DNA of 64,000 bases from JBDREC01 sp043820105 [NCBI: Pseudomonadota bacterium] (GTDB taxonomy: Bacteria > Bdellovibrionota_F > JAHFAK01). The notes beneath the pieces are model-generated. The model had not been told where the DNA came from and ran no database searches. It worked only from the letters and a program-made list of their open reading frames with translations. The DNA lies in assembly GCA_043820105.1 (NCBI GenBank), contig JBDREC010000049.1:40503-104502 (forward strand), written 5' to 3'. This document shows, one piece after another, positions 43,626 to 51,649 of this stretch. Every line of letters begins with the position of its first letter. The stretch's first letter is position 1. The position numbers and the translations under genes were made by a program.

Positions 43626-44216
43626 ATGAATAAATTAACGGTGTTTTTACTTTTAATAATATCATTATTCCTAAGCTATAATTTATTAGCAAATGAATCT
43701 AAAAGAATTAGCTTTGGATCTCATTTAATGTTTGGAGGAAGATATGATAATTTAAGAATGTGTGTTGGTTCGCCTGCAGGAACGCCTGGTGGTCCAATTG
43801 CGGATATTATGTTTGATGCTAAATTTAAAATAAATGAAATATTAGATATCACTGTAAATCTGCCAGTAGCAAGACCTATACTTTTTGCTCTAGCCTTTGA
43901 TATGCTTCAATTTGAACCAAGTGTTACTTTTGAATATAGAAAGAACCTTAAGGAGAATTTAGATATAGTTTATGGACCTGGACTGGGCTTAAGTTTTCAT
44001 TACGGTCCTGATTATAATTCTGACATGGATAATCGTGGAGCTAACTTTTTTGCCATAGGACCAATAATAAATATAATGGCTGGTATAAGCTTTGAAGGAA
44101 TGTTTAAGCAAGAAAACATTTTTGGGATAAGAACCTTTTATACACCCCTTTTTGCTGAGAACAGATCAAATGGAACTGTTTTAGGTGGGGCATTAGAATA
44201 CTATATTTATTTTTAA
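43626..44216 (+). CDS. Predicted outer-membrane beta-barrel protein
   Basis: 196 residues with a signal peptide (MNKLTVFLLLIISLFLSYNL then LANES). The mature part alternates in short amphipathic strands with Gly turns (ISFGSHLMFGGRYDN, GPGLGLSFHYGPDYNSDMDN) and ends with an aromatic terminus (YYIYF), as in outer-membrane barrels that need a C-terminal Phe. TTGAGG precedes the ATG. Single gene followed 21 bases later by a peroxiredoxin. Confidence 0.7.
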   Translation: MNKLTVFLLLIISLFLSYNLLANESKRISFGSHLMFGGRYDNLRMCVGSPAGTPGGPIADIMFDAKFKINEILDITVNLPVARPILFALAFDMLQFEPSVTFEYRKNLKENLDIVYGPGLGLSFHYGPDYNSDMDNRGANFFAIGPIINIMAGISFEGMFKQENIFGIRTFYTPLFAENRSNGTVLGGALEYYIYF

Positions 44217-44237
44217 AAGCACACAGGGAGAATTAAG

Positions 44238-44708
44238 ATGCTAAAAAAAGGTGATCGCATTCCAATGGACATTAAGGTTTTAGACATTGATGGAAAAAAG
44301 GTTTCATTGAAAACTTTTGAAGGCAAATACCTTGTCGTTTATTTTTACCCTAAAGACAACACTCCTGGGTGCAACAAGGAAGCCTGCTCTTTTCGAGACA
44401 ATTATAAAAACATCACATCTCTTGGAGCCGATGTTGTTGGCATTTCTAAGGATTCTGTTTCATCCCATGAAAAGTTCATGAGCAAATTCAATCTCAATTT
44501 CCATCTATGGTCTGATCCAGATAAGGAACTTTTCCAGGCATTTGGGGCTTGGGATAATAAAAAGCTGTTAGGAAATACCTTTTTAGGAGCGATTCGTTCT
44601 ACTTTTGTTATCAATCCTAAAGGTATTATTATTAAGGTCTGGGAAAAGGTTAATGTTAAAGACCATGCAGAGGAAATATATAGTTTTTTAGAAAAAGAGA
44701 TAAAATAA
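44238..44708 (+). CDS. bcp: Thiol peroxidase of the Bcp/PrxQ type
   Basis: 156 residues. TPGC45-NKEAC50-SFRD carries the peroxidatic Cys45 and resolving Cys50, spaced as in Bcp. FYPKDNTPGC and SVSSHEKFMSKFNLNF are family stretches, and the substrate region RSTFVINPKG completes it. It reduces hydroperoxides with electrons from thioredoxin, probably via the thioredoxin reductase encoded in this window. Confidence 0.95.
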   Translation: MLKKGDRIPMDIKVLDIDGKKVSLKTFEGKYLVVYFYPKDNTPGCNKEACSFRDNYKNITSLGADVVGISKDSVSSHEKFMSKFNLNFHLWSDPDKELFQAFGAWDNKKLLGNTFLGAIRSTFVINPKGIIIKVWEKVNVKDHAEEIYSFLEKEIK

Positions 44709-44759
44709 AAAAAGCCTTTAATATCCGAAATAAGAATAATTAATAACTGATTTCTGCCT

Positions 44760-45833
44760 CTAATATTTTTCTTTCTTTTTATGCTTCATAACATTTTTGC
44801 AAAATTTACCAAAAGCCTTATCTTTCTTTTTTCTTTCAAGGCTATTCATTTCATAAAAATCTGTTTCTTTTTTTAGCTTAATATAATTATTATATTTATC
44901 TTTGCTTAATTCTTTTGCTTCTAGTGCCTCTAAAACAGCACAACCTGGCTCATGAATATGTGTGCAATCTACAAATTGGCATTTATCAGAAAGCTTTTTA
45001 ATTTCATCAAAGGTGATATTAAGACCATTTGATGAATCAGTAAGGCCTAGTTCTCTCATTCCGGGATTATCAATTAATATGCCACCGCTTTCTAAAACAA
45101 AAAGCTGCCTATGGGTTGTGATGTGTTTTCCTCGTGATGAATAATCGCTAATTTGGCAAGTCTTTATTTGTGCCTTGCCTAGTAGAGTGTTTATTAAAGA
45201 GGATTTGCCAACTCCAGATGATCCTAAAAAGCAGTAAGTTAATCCTTCTTTAATTAAATTATTTAAAGAATCTATTCCGTACTTTGAAACTGTACTTGTT
45301 GTCAGAAATTCAATTTCAACAAATCGATCTTTTAACTCTAATATTTTATCACTAAGTTCTTGTTCTGTAATTAAATCGATTTTATTGAGAACTAAAATTG
45401 GGTCGATTTTAGCCTGTCTTGCAATGACAACATATCTTTCAAATCTATTTAAACTATAATCTCTTCCAAGTGCTTGAACAATTATTGCTTTATCAATATT
45501 TGATGCAATGATTTGGCTATTTCCTTTTTTTCTTATAGCTTTTCTTTTTAAGTAAGTCATTCTAGGTAAGACCTGTTTGATTATTGCTTGATTTGAATCG
45601 ATTATTTCTATAACAAGCCAATCTCCAACAGCTGGATAATCTTCTGAGCTAGTGGCTTCAAACATCATTTTTCCTGTTATTTGAGCACTGTATTCACTAT
45701 TGTCATCTTTAATAATGTATAATTCTTTGTGCTGAGCAATAACGCGAGCAATTCTATCTAAAGGAATATTAATTTCAGATTTAATTCCTTCAGAATACCT
45801 TTTGAAACCTAGGTCATATCGTGAGGATTTCAT
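44760..45833 (-). CDS. rsgA: Ribosome small subunit-dependent GTPase RsgA
   Basis: 357 residues. An N-terminal OB-like domain is followed by a circularly permuted GTPase: G4 NKID first, then the P-loop GSSGVGKSSLINTLL, G2 region SRGKHITTH and G3 DNPG. The C-terminal zinc motif CQFVDCTHIHEPGC and a basic tail follow. It helps release late assembly factors from the 30S subunit. Its relatively long basic C-terminus (KKKDKAFGKFCKNVMKHKKK) is common in the family. Confidence 0.96.
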   Translation of the reverse strand: MKSSRYDLGFKRYSEGIKSEINIPLDRIARVIAQHKELYIIKDDNSEYSAQITGKMMFEATSSEDYPAVGDWLVIEIIDSNQAIIKQVLPRMTYLKRKAIRKKGNSQIIASNIDKAIIVQALGRDYSLNRFERYVVIARQAKIDPILVLNKIDLITEQELSDKILELKDRFVEIEFLTTSTVSKYGIDSLNNLIKEGLTYCFLGSSGVGKSSLINTLLGKAQIKTCQISDYSSRGKHITTHRQLFVLESGGILIDNPGMRELGLTDSSNGLNITFDEIKKLSDKCQFVDCTHIHEPGCAVLEALEAKELSKDKYNNYIKLKKETDFYEMNSLERKKKDKAFGKFCKNVMKHKKKEKY

Positions 45834-46022
45834 TTGTATATGGCTTTCAAATAATTTGATTTTTTACTAAAATACTTTGCTATTGAAAGATTGATCAAAA
45901 AGCAAGTTGGAATATTGTGTGCATTTAATGAACTAAATATAAATTGTTGCTTTAGAATATTTTTGCATATATTGATTTAAATGATCCGCTGGATATTTTC
46001 ATTAATAACTATTAGGTGAAAA

Positions 46023-47039
46023 ATGGAACTATTAATTTTTATAGTATTTTTAACTCTTACAATTTCTGGTTTTTGTTCTTTATTTGAAGCTGTGCTTTAT
46101 TCATCTAATGAAGGAGCTATTGAAGCTGCTAAGACTAAAAAAGGTCAAAAGTTTGTTGCATCGAAATTTTTGGATCTTAAGCATAATGTTTCAAAACCTA
46201 TTTCTGGAATACTTATTTTGAATACTGTGGCAAATACTGCTGGTGCAACTATTTCTGGGATGTATGCTGCCAATATTCTGGGTAAAGATAAGGTGTTTAT
46301 TTTTTCAATATTTTTAACATTAGGTATTTTAATATTTTCAGAAATTATTCCAAAGACTATTGGTGCAATACATTGGCGAAAACTCTGGCCATTTGTTACG
46401 ATTCCAATTTCAACAATTAAGACTATATTTGCTCCTTTTATTGTTTTAACTCACTACTTATCTAAAGCCATAAGTGGCAAAGAAAAAATCCCAACAATTA
46501 CTCAAGAAGAAATATTAGCCGCAGTTAAAATGGGTGTAAGCGAAGGCGAAATATTGAAAAAAGAAAATACAATATTTACTAATTTGATTAATTTAAAAGG
46601 CACCCATATAGATGAAATAATGACTCCAAGGAAAGTTATCTTTTCATTGAATGAGAATTTATCAATTTATGATGCTTTGGAAAAAATAGGTGATCAAAGG
46701 TTTGGTAGAATCCCAATTTACAAGAATAATGATGAAAATATTATCGGATATGTTAGAATTCATGACCTTGCCTCAACTAAAAAAATAAAGGATAAGTTTT
46801 CTATATTAAGAGATATCTCCAGAAAAATAAGATTTGTTCCAGAGACAATGAACTGTCTTTATCTTTTAATTCACTTTCTAAAAACAAAGGAACATATTGC
46901 AATAGTAGTTAATGAATATGGTCAGGCAGTCGGACTTGTAACATTGGAAGATGTTATTGAAACAATGCTTGGTGATGAAATTATAGATGAGCATGATTTT
47001 GCAACAGATTTAAGAAAATTTGCACTAAAGAAGTTATAA
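46023..47039 (+). CDS. CNNM/CorC-type membrane protein with CBS pair
   Basis: 338 residues. DUF21/CNNM transmembrane domain of three or four segments (1-150) with ISGFCSLFEAVLYSSNEGAI, then a CBS pair: IDEIMTPRKVIFSLNENLSI, GRIPIYKNNDENIIGYVRIH, and IAIVVNEYGQAVGLVTLEDV followed by IETMLGDEIIDE. The C-terminal CorC transporter-associated domain is absent, so it is a short form. Linked to magnesium or other cation handling by family. GGTGAAAA lies before the ATG. Confidence 0.88.
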   Translation: MELLIFIVFLTLTISGFCSLFEAVLYSSNEGAIEAAKTKKGQKFVASKFLDLKHNVSKPISGILILNTVANTAGATISGMYAANILGKDKVFIFSIFLTLGILIFSEIIPKTIGAIHWRKLWPFVTIPISTIKTIFAPFIVLTHYLSKAISGKEKIPTITQEEILAAVKMGVSEGEILKKENTIFTNLINLKGTHIDEIMTPRKVIFSLNENLSIYDALEKIGDQRFGRIPIYKNNDENIIGYVRIHDLASTKKIKDKFSILRDISRKIRFVPETMNCLYLLIHFLKTKEHIAIVVNEYGQAVGLVTLEDVIETMLGDEIIDEHDFATDLRKFALKKL

Positions 47040-47086
47040 TTTCAATATTCGCTTTTTTTTTAGCTTGTTTATTCACCTTGTTATTA

Positions 47087-47450
47087 TCAGGTACATTTAA
47101 AAAAATCATAACAGTCTTTTCTAAGCTCAGAAGTAAATTTATTAATTTTATCTTCTGAGATTAAATAATCCCTTAATCCCCTTGTATAAATCTCAATAGA
47201 TGTTTCAAATTCTTCGGATATAACTTGACTTGCACCTAACTCAAAAAGTTTTTTAACTTCATTTGAATATGGTGTTCTGACTATAATATCTGTTTGAGAA
47301 TTTAGTTTTCTTGTAACTTTAATAATTCTTCTTGTAGCTATTGGATCATTTATTCCAATTGCTAAAAATTTAGCCATATTTATATTGGCGTGTTTCAAAA
47401 TTGTGATGTGACTAGCATCCCCATAAAATATTGGAATATTATTTTTTCTT
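47087..47450 (-). pseudogene. RCK/TrkA-N domain remnant of a Kef-type antiporter
   Basis: Residues IPIFYGDASHITILKHANIN, AIGINDPIATRRIIKVTRKL, IIVRTPYSNEVKKLFELGAS and QVISEEFETSIEI match the RCK domain of KefB/KefC-type cation:proton antiporters. The membrane part (about 380 residues) and the first NAD-binding strand are missing, and the open frame at the 5' end (to 47548) runs into the 3' end of the next lipoprotein gene. So only the C-terminal third survives. Confidence 0.75.
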
Positions 47451-47516
47451 TCTTTTCTGACAGCATAATGCAAGTGTACGGAGGTGTGAAGATAGTGGAT
47501 CATTTTTTTAACTTCG

Positions 47517-48251
47517 TTACAGGTCTGTATGCAATACGCTTGTCTCACTTATAAAATATTCACTATAATGACTGTTTGAATAAACAGTTATTATAGAATT
47601 TTGCCTTACAATAAATTCACTTAAGCCAAAATCTGAATCTTCTTTTCCCCAGTCATATGTATAACCAAGGCCAGTCCATGGATAGCATATATCTTCTTCA
47701 AAAGCTTCATTTTCTTGGTTTTCAAACCATGTTATATGCTCTTCAGTAGTAGAATCATCGAAAGTTAATTGTGCTACATTATCTGTGATCTCCGGATCAG
47801 GTGAAGGTCTAAAAAGATCATCAATATTCACCCAGAATTCAACAATATATTCTTGTGTCGAATCAGGAGGAAGTCCCAAGATTTCAATGATTCTTTGGTG
47901 ATATGATTCTTGAGAAATGTTTTCTGCTAATATTTTATCTTTTAATTCAAAAGCGACCGTGACCCATGTTTCACCCCACCAGGTTTCTAGAGTTTCAGCT
48001 ATTGGATAACTATCAGGATAGTTTGTGAATGTTGTAACTAGTAAAGATTCTTCGCTGTTAGAATCAAACCATGTAAGGTTTGTATTATCAGAAACTATTG
48101 CAGTAAGGGTGTTAGCAATTTCTTCTTCTTGCCTAAGTTCAGCATCAATACATGCACTCTCATATCTTGCATCATAAGTCATGTTATCCCAGTTGCTGAT
48201 ATTTCCACAGCTGGATATTAAAACAATTAAGAGTATTAGAAATCGCTTCAT
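47517..48251 (-). CDS. Lipoprotein of unknown function
   Basis: 244 residues. The signal peptide ends LISSC, a good lipobox. The mature part is acidic with many Trp and Tyr (TWWGETWVTVAFELKD, YPWTGLGYTYDWGKEDSDFG) and shows no repeat or known motif. It is followed by truncated Kef-like DNA, so its 3' end may have been joined to foreign sequence. It is 39 bases downstream of another lipoprotein gene on the same strand. Confidence 0.7.
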   Translation of the reverse strand: MKRFLILLIVLISSCGNISNWDNMTYDARYESACIDAELRQEEEIANTLTAIVSDNTNLTWFDSNSEESLLVTTFTNYPDSYPIAETLETWWGETWVTVAFELKDKILAENISQESYHQRIIEILGLPPDSTQEYIVEFWVNIDDLFRPSPDPEITDNVAQLTFDDSTTEEHITWFENQENEAFEEDICYPWTGLGYTYDWGKEDSDFGLSEFIVRQNSIITVYSNSHYSEYFISETSVLHTDL

Positions 48252-48290
48252 ATCAATTCACCGTGATTATAAATTTCATCCTTATTGTTA

Positions 48291-49211
48291 TTAGCATCCA
48301 TCCCATTTATTATCATAACTATAGGGTTGATTCCAATCATTGTTATTTAATTGATCAATTATGTTTTTTACATCACAATTAGGAAGTTCAAAGTTCCAGC
48401 AAATAAAAAATCTTTCTGCTGGACCATGGGCTAGTTTTGGCATTTCTAAATTAATTAATCCTTCATTCTCAACGATAAAGATTTCGCTTCCAACATATGT
48501 TAGAGACGGGAAATTTATCTCCTCTAAGGTTGTTGTATAAAAAATAGATATATTATTGGTGATGGTGGTTAAACTTGAAATACTTAGGCTTGTAAAGGCT
48601 ACATCTTCTATCAAATATAGATTCGCTAAACTCGTTAATAAAGGTGTTGTGATTGTTGTTAAGGCTAAATTGTCACCAATACTTAGTGTATTGGCTGAGC
48701 TTAGTTTTGGGAAATTAACTGATTCAAGGCTATTTTGAAAACTTAAGTTAATATCCCCTCCTACTGTTTTCAAATTTAGAAAACTGAGACTTGTTATGGA
48801 TGTTTGAGCAAATGGTAAAATGAAAGATCCGCCAATCTCCTCAATAGAGCCATTTTCAATACCAGAAAGAGTAGTTGTATTAATAACCAGACTTCCTGTT
48901 ATTTTCGTTAAGGAAGCAACATAATTATTGTCCTCTAATGTTTCTAATGTATAACTGCCGACCCAGGTGGTCCCTTCTTGATATCCATAAGTGTTTGTAG
49001 GAACAGAAATGCCAGGAATTCCTGCTTCAATATATGTGCTTAAATCAATCGTTTCAGTGACTCCATCAGGGCAGGTATATGAGTAGGTATCATCATTGCT
49101 ATTTACTGGTGTACAGTAATTTTCATCTTCAAAACAAGAGGAAATTAGAAGCAGAATAGCACTGCATAGAAGAATAATATTTATTAATTTTAGCTTGTTT
49201 ATTAATTTCAT
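48291..49211 (-). CDS. Lipoprotein with receptor-L-domain-like repeats
   Basis: 306 residues. Lipobox LISSC after an N-terminal hydrophobic stretch. After about 110 residues, short repeats such as ITGSLVINTTTLSGIENGSI, LKTVGGDINLSFQNSLESV, FPKLSSANTLSIGDNLALT and FPSLTYVGSEIFIVENEGL fit the L-domain pattern of beta-helical solenoids. Cys near the C-terminus (ICWNFELPNCDV) may cap the solenoid. Probably a displayed binding protein. Partner unknown. Confidence 0.8.
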   Translation of the reverse strand: MKLINKLKLINIILLCSAILLLISSCFEDENYCTPVNSNDDTYSYTCPDGVTETIDLSTYIEAGIPGISVPTNTYGYQEGTTWVGSYTLETLEDNNYVASLTKITGSLVINTTTLSGIENGSIEEIGGSFILPFAQTSITSLSFLNLKTVGGDINLSFQNSLESVNFPKLSSANTLSIGDNLALTTITTPLLTSLANLYLIEDVAFTSLSISSLTTITNNISIFYTTTLEEINFPSLTYVGSEIFIVENEGLINLEMPKLAHGPAERFFICWNFELPNCDVKNIIDQLNNNDWNQPYSYDNKWDGC

Positions 49212-49291
49212 TCAAATCCTTTAATTGCAAAAGGTATATTTAAGATTAACTTATTTGACATAAAAACAGAGAAAGTCTAAACTTTATAATA

Positions 49292-50569
49292 ATGAATCTC
49301 AATAAAAAACAACAATCGTTTCTGACAATTAAGCCTGGTGAGGGGTGTTTGGTTTTTACACTCTTTTTGCAATCGGTTCTTTTTGGTTCAATTCTGATAT
49401 TTACTAGGACAGCATCTTATGCACTGTTTCTGGACTCTTTTGATGCAAATATGCTGCCGATTGCATATATGTGTATTGCTTTTTCAGGAACCTTTTTAAG
49501 CTATACTATTTTAAGGTTCAATCGAATTTTTAAGTTTACAAGATTAATTTTGGGGCAGATTTTTTGTATATTATTAATTCTTGTTCTCATTAGATTTTCT
49601 CTGGTTTTCTTTTCTACAAAATGGGAATATTTTATTCTTCCAGTGTTTTATGAAACTTTGTTTATATTGGGCAGCATCCTACTTGCTTCCATATCTGCTC
49701 ACTTTTTGACGGTCAATCAGAATGAAAGACTTCTTGGCATCATTATTTCTGGAAAATTTGTTGCAGAAATTATTAGTGGTATTTTAATAAAATACTATGT
49801 GACCTGGATTGGAGTTAAAAACTTTTTTATTATTGCCGCTGTTTTTACATTTCTATATTTTATTGTTGTAGGTATTGCTTTCCAAACCTTTAAAAGACCT
49901 AAGGATGAAGCGGAGTTTCAGCAAAAAGAAAAAAGAGAAATATCCTTATTGTCTGTACTTAAAAACAGATATTATCGACTTATAATTTTTTTCAGTCTTT
50001 TTTTCATTATCTCTTTCTTTTTTATAGAAAATGCTTTCTATGGTCAGGTAGCACTCAATTTTATAGCTCAAGATGAAATGGCAGGCTTTCTTGGGCAGTT
50101 TGCTTCTGTGAGTTCATTTATAACGCTTTTATTTCTTGTTTTTATAACAGGGAATGTTCTTAATAGGTTTGGTTTATTGACTGGTCTATTAATCTTTCCT
50201 GCCCTGCTGTTTGTAACAATTGTTCTTGTTGAAGTTTCAGGTAGGCTTCCAGGATTGTATTCCTATATTTTTTGGTTTACAGCTCTAACTCAACTAGCCA
50301 AAGAAGTATTAAACTACTCCTTTAATCATCCAACAAGAATAATTCTTTTTCGGGTAATTCCAATTTCAAAAAGGTATAGTTTGCAGACGATTTCTTATGG
50401 TTTAGTTGATCCATTGTTTTGTGCGATTGCAGGAATAATTCTTTTTATTCTTATGACGGTTTATGGGATAGGTTCTGTAAATCTGCTTTTGATTTTAATT
50501 CCAGTTTTGATTTTATGGATGGGTTTAATGATTTTGATTTATAAGGAATACAAGGCGCTTAGTAGCTAA
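49292..50569 (+). CDS. ATP/ADP-translocase-like or MFS permease
   Basis: 425 residues with about 12 membrane segments. The layout and motifs (VFTLFLQSVLFGSILIFTRT near the start, KEVLNYSFNHPTRIILFRVI late) recall the Npt1-type nucleotide transporter fold, where the late motif usually reads NP.RQ.L. Charged residues of true ATP/ADP exchangers are not all present, so it is probably one of the free-living relatives with another substrate. Its stop overlaps that of the convergent amidinotransferase-like gene by four bases. Confidence 0.75.
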   Translation: MNLNKKQQSFLTIKPGEGCLVFTLFLQSVLFGSILIFTRTASYALFLDSFDANMLPIAYMCIAFSGTFLSYTILRFNRIFKFTRLILGQIFCILLILVLIRFSLVFFSTKWEYFILPVFYETLFILGSILLASISAHFLTVNQNERLLGIIISGKFVAEIISGILIKYYVTWIGVKNFFIIAAVFTFLYFIVVGIAFQTFKRPKDEAEFQQKEKREISLLSVLKNRYYRLIIFFSLFFIISFFFIENAFYGQVALNFIAQDEMAGFLGQFASVSSFITLLFLVFITGNVLNRFGLLTGLLIFPALLFVTIVLVEVSGRLPGLYSYIFWFTALTQLAKEVLNYSFNHPTRIILFRVIPISKRYSLQTISYGLVDPLFCAIAGIILFILMTVYGIGSVNLLLILIPVLILWMGLMILIYKEYKALSS

Positions 50570-51513
50570 TATATCGGTCTGCTCATGCATCTTGGACCAC
50601 CGCGTCCCTTTGCAAGCTCTCGACTACTAACAGAAACGGTTTTGAAACTATCAATTTCATTCGAATTTTTAAGGATTTCAAGAGAATGATCATACATAAC
50701 GAGATTGTTGTCACCCAGGCAGAGTATATTGCAGGCTTGTTTAAAAATTGATTCTTCTTTGCTTACAGTAATTATTGAAAAGCCATTCTTTTCAAAAAAT
50801 AGAAGAGGGTCAATTTTTTCTTCGCCTTTTGCAGTTACAATAAAAGCAGAAAGCAGGCTTTCAGGATGGGCAACAATTGTGCTTTCATTTATTGGAACAC
50901 AGCCACCATCTAGGTTTATTCTCCAATCTGCAAGTTTTATTCCAATAATTCCATCCAAATCTTTTGGCATTAACTGCTTTTTAAGAAAATGGATAGCGGA
51001 TTCACTTGTTCTTCTTTCATAGCCTACAAGTAAAAATCGTTTTCCATCTAGAATTATGGGAATTACATCCCCTCCCTCTATAAAAAGATCAGTTGGCGTG
51101 AAGGAAATTACTTCAAGTCCGAATATGTTAGCAACCTCACGCATAACTATAGATTCTATTCTTCGGATGGGTTCACGCATCCTTCCAATTATGCATTTGC
51201 CAGGAAGCCATGGTATAGTAATCATTGCATCTCGAGTGTATATCTGATTTGGATTAACATTAATGAGATGAAGAAGTTGATACATTTCTTTACTCTTTTT
51301 TATTATGTCAGTTAATTCAATGACTTCAGTACCATTTAATGAAACGGCCTTTTTGAAGGTTTGATAATCATTTTTAAAAACTTCGATATCTGGATTGCCT
51401 AAAAAAAGAAACCCTTCACGATTTTTTTCACTAATAAAATTTAATGAATTGGTAAGGGCTGGATTATGGATTATAATTTTTGAGGGTTTAGAATGATATT
51501 CAGAATAATTCAT
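50566..51513 (-). CDS. Amidinotransferase/arginine-deiminase-fold protein
   Basis: 315 residues of the guanidine-modifying fold: IYTRDAMITIP, FIEGGDVIPI (Glu-Gly-Gly-Asp) and C-terminal GRGGPRC309MSRPIY with the nucleophilic Cys are in place. The segment WRINLDGGCVPI lies where the catalytic HLD normally is, but Asn replaces His. This may alter the reaction or mark a non-canonical branch. Substrate probably a guanidino compound such as arginine. A cytoplasmic enzyme with no partner gene adjacent. Confidence 0.8.
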   Translation of the reverse strand: MNYSEYHSKPSKIIIHNPALTNSLNFISEKNREGFLFLGNPDIEVFKNDYQTFKKAVSLNGTEVIELTDIIKKSKEMYQLLHLINVNPNQIYTRDAMITIPWLPGKCIIGRMREPIRRIESIVMREVANIFGLEVISFTPTDLFIEGGDVIPIILDGKRFLLVGYERRTSESAIHFLKKQLMPKDLDGIIGIKLADWRINLDGGCVPINESTIVAHPESLLSAFIVTAKGEEKIDPLLFFEKNGFSIITVSKEESIFKQACNILCLGDNNLVMYDHSLEILKNSNEIDSFKTVSVSSRELAKGRGGPRCMSRPIY

Positions 51514-51649
51514 CTGTTCTCCAATTATTTATCTGTCTTAATAGTAAAAGTAATTTCGCTTATTTTTTATTTAAAAAGCAAGAAAAAGACTTTATTATTT
51601 TTTAAATAAAAATTAGGATAATCCATTATTACATAATTATAATAGTAAT

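Noticed and set aside
47450-47548. N-terminal part of the open frame before the RCK remnant as real protein
   Set aside because: It overlaps the end of a lipoprotein gene, matches no RCK sequence and looks like chance reading.
49285-49294. TATAAT as -10 of a leaderless promoter for the permease gene
   Set aside because: It ends one base before the ATG, too close for transcription to start at or before the start codon.
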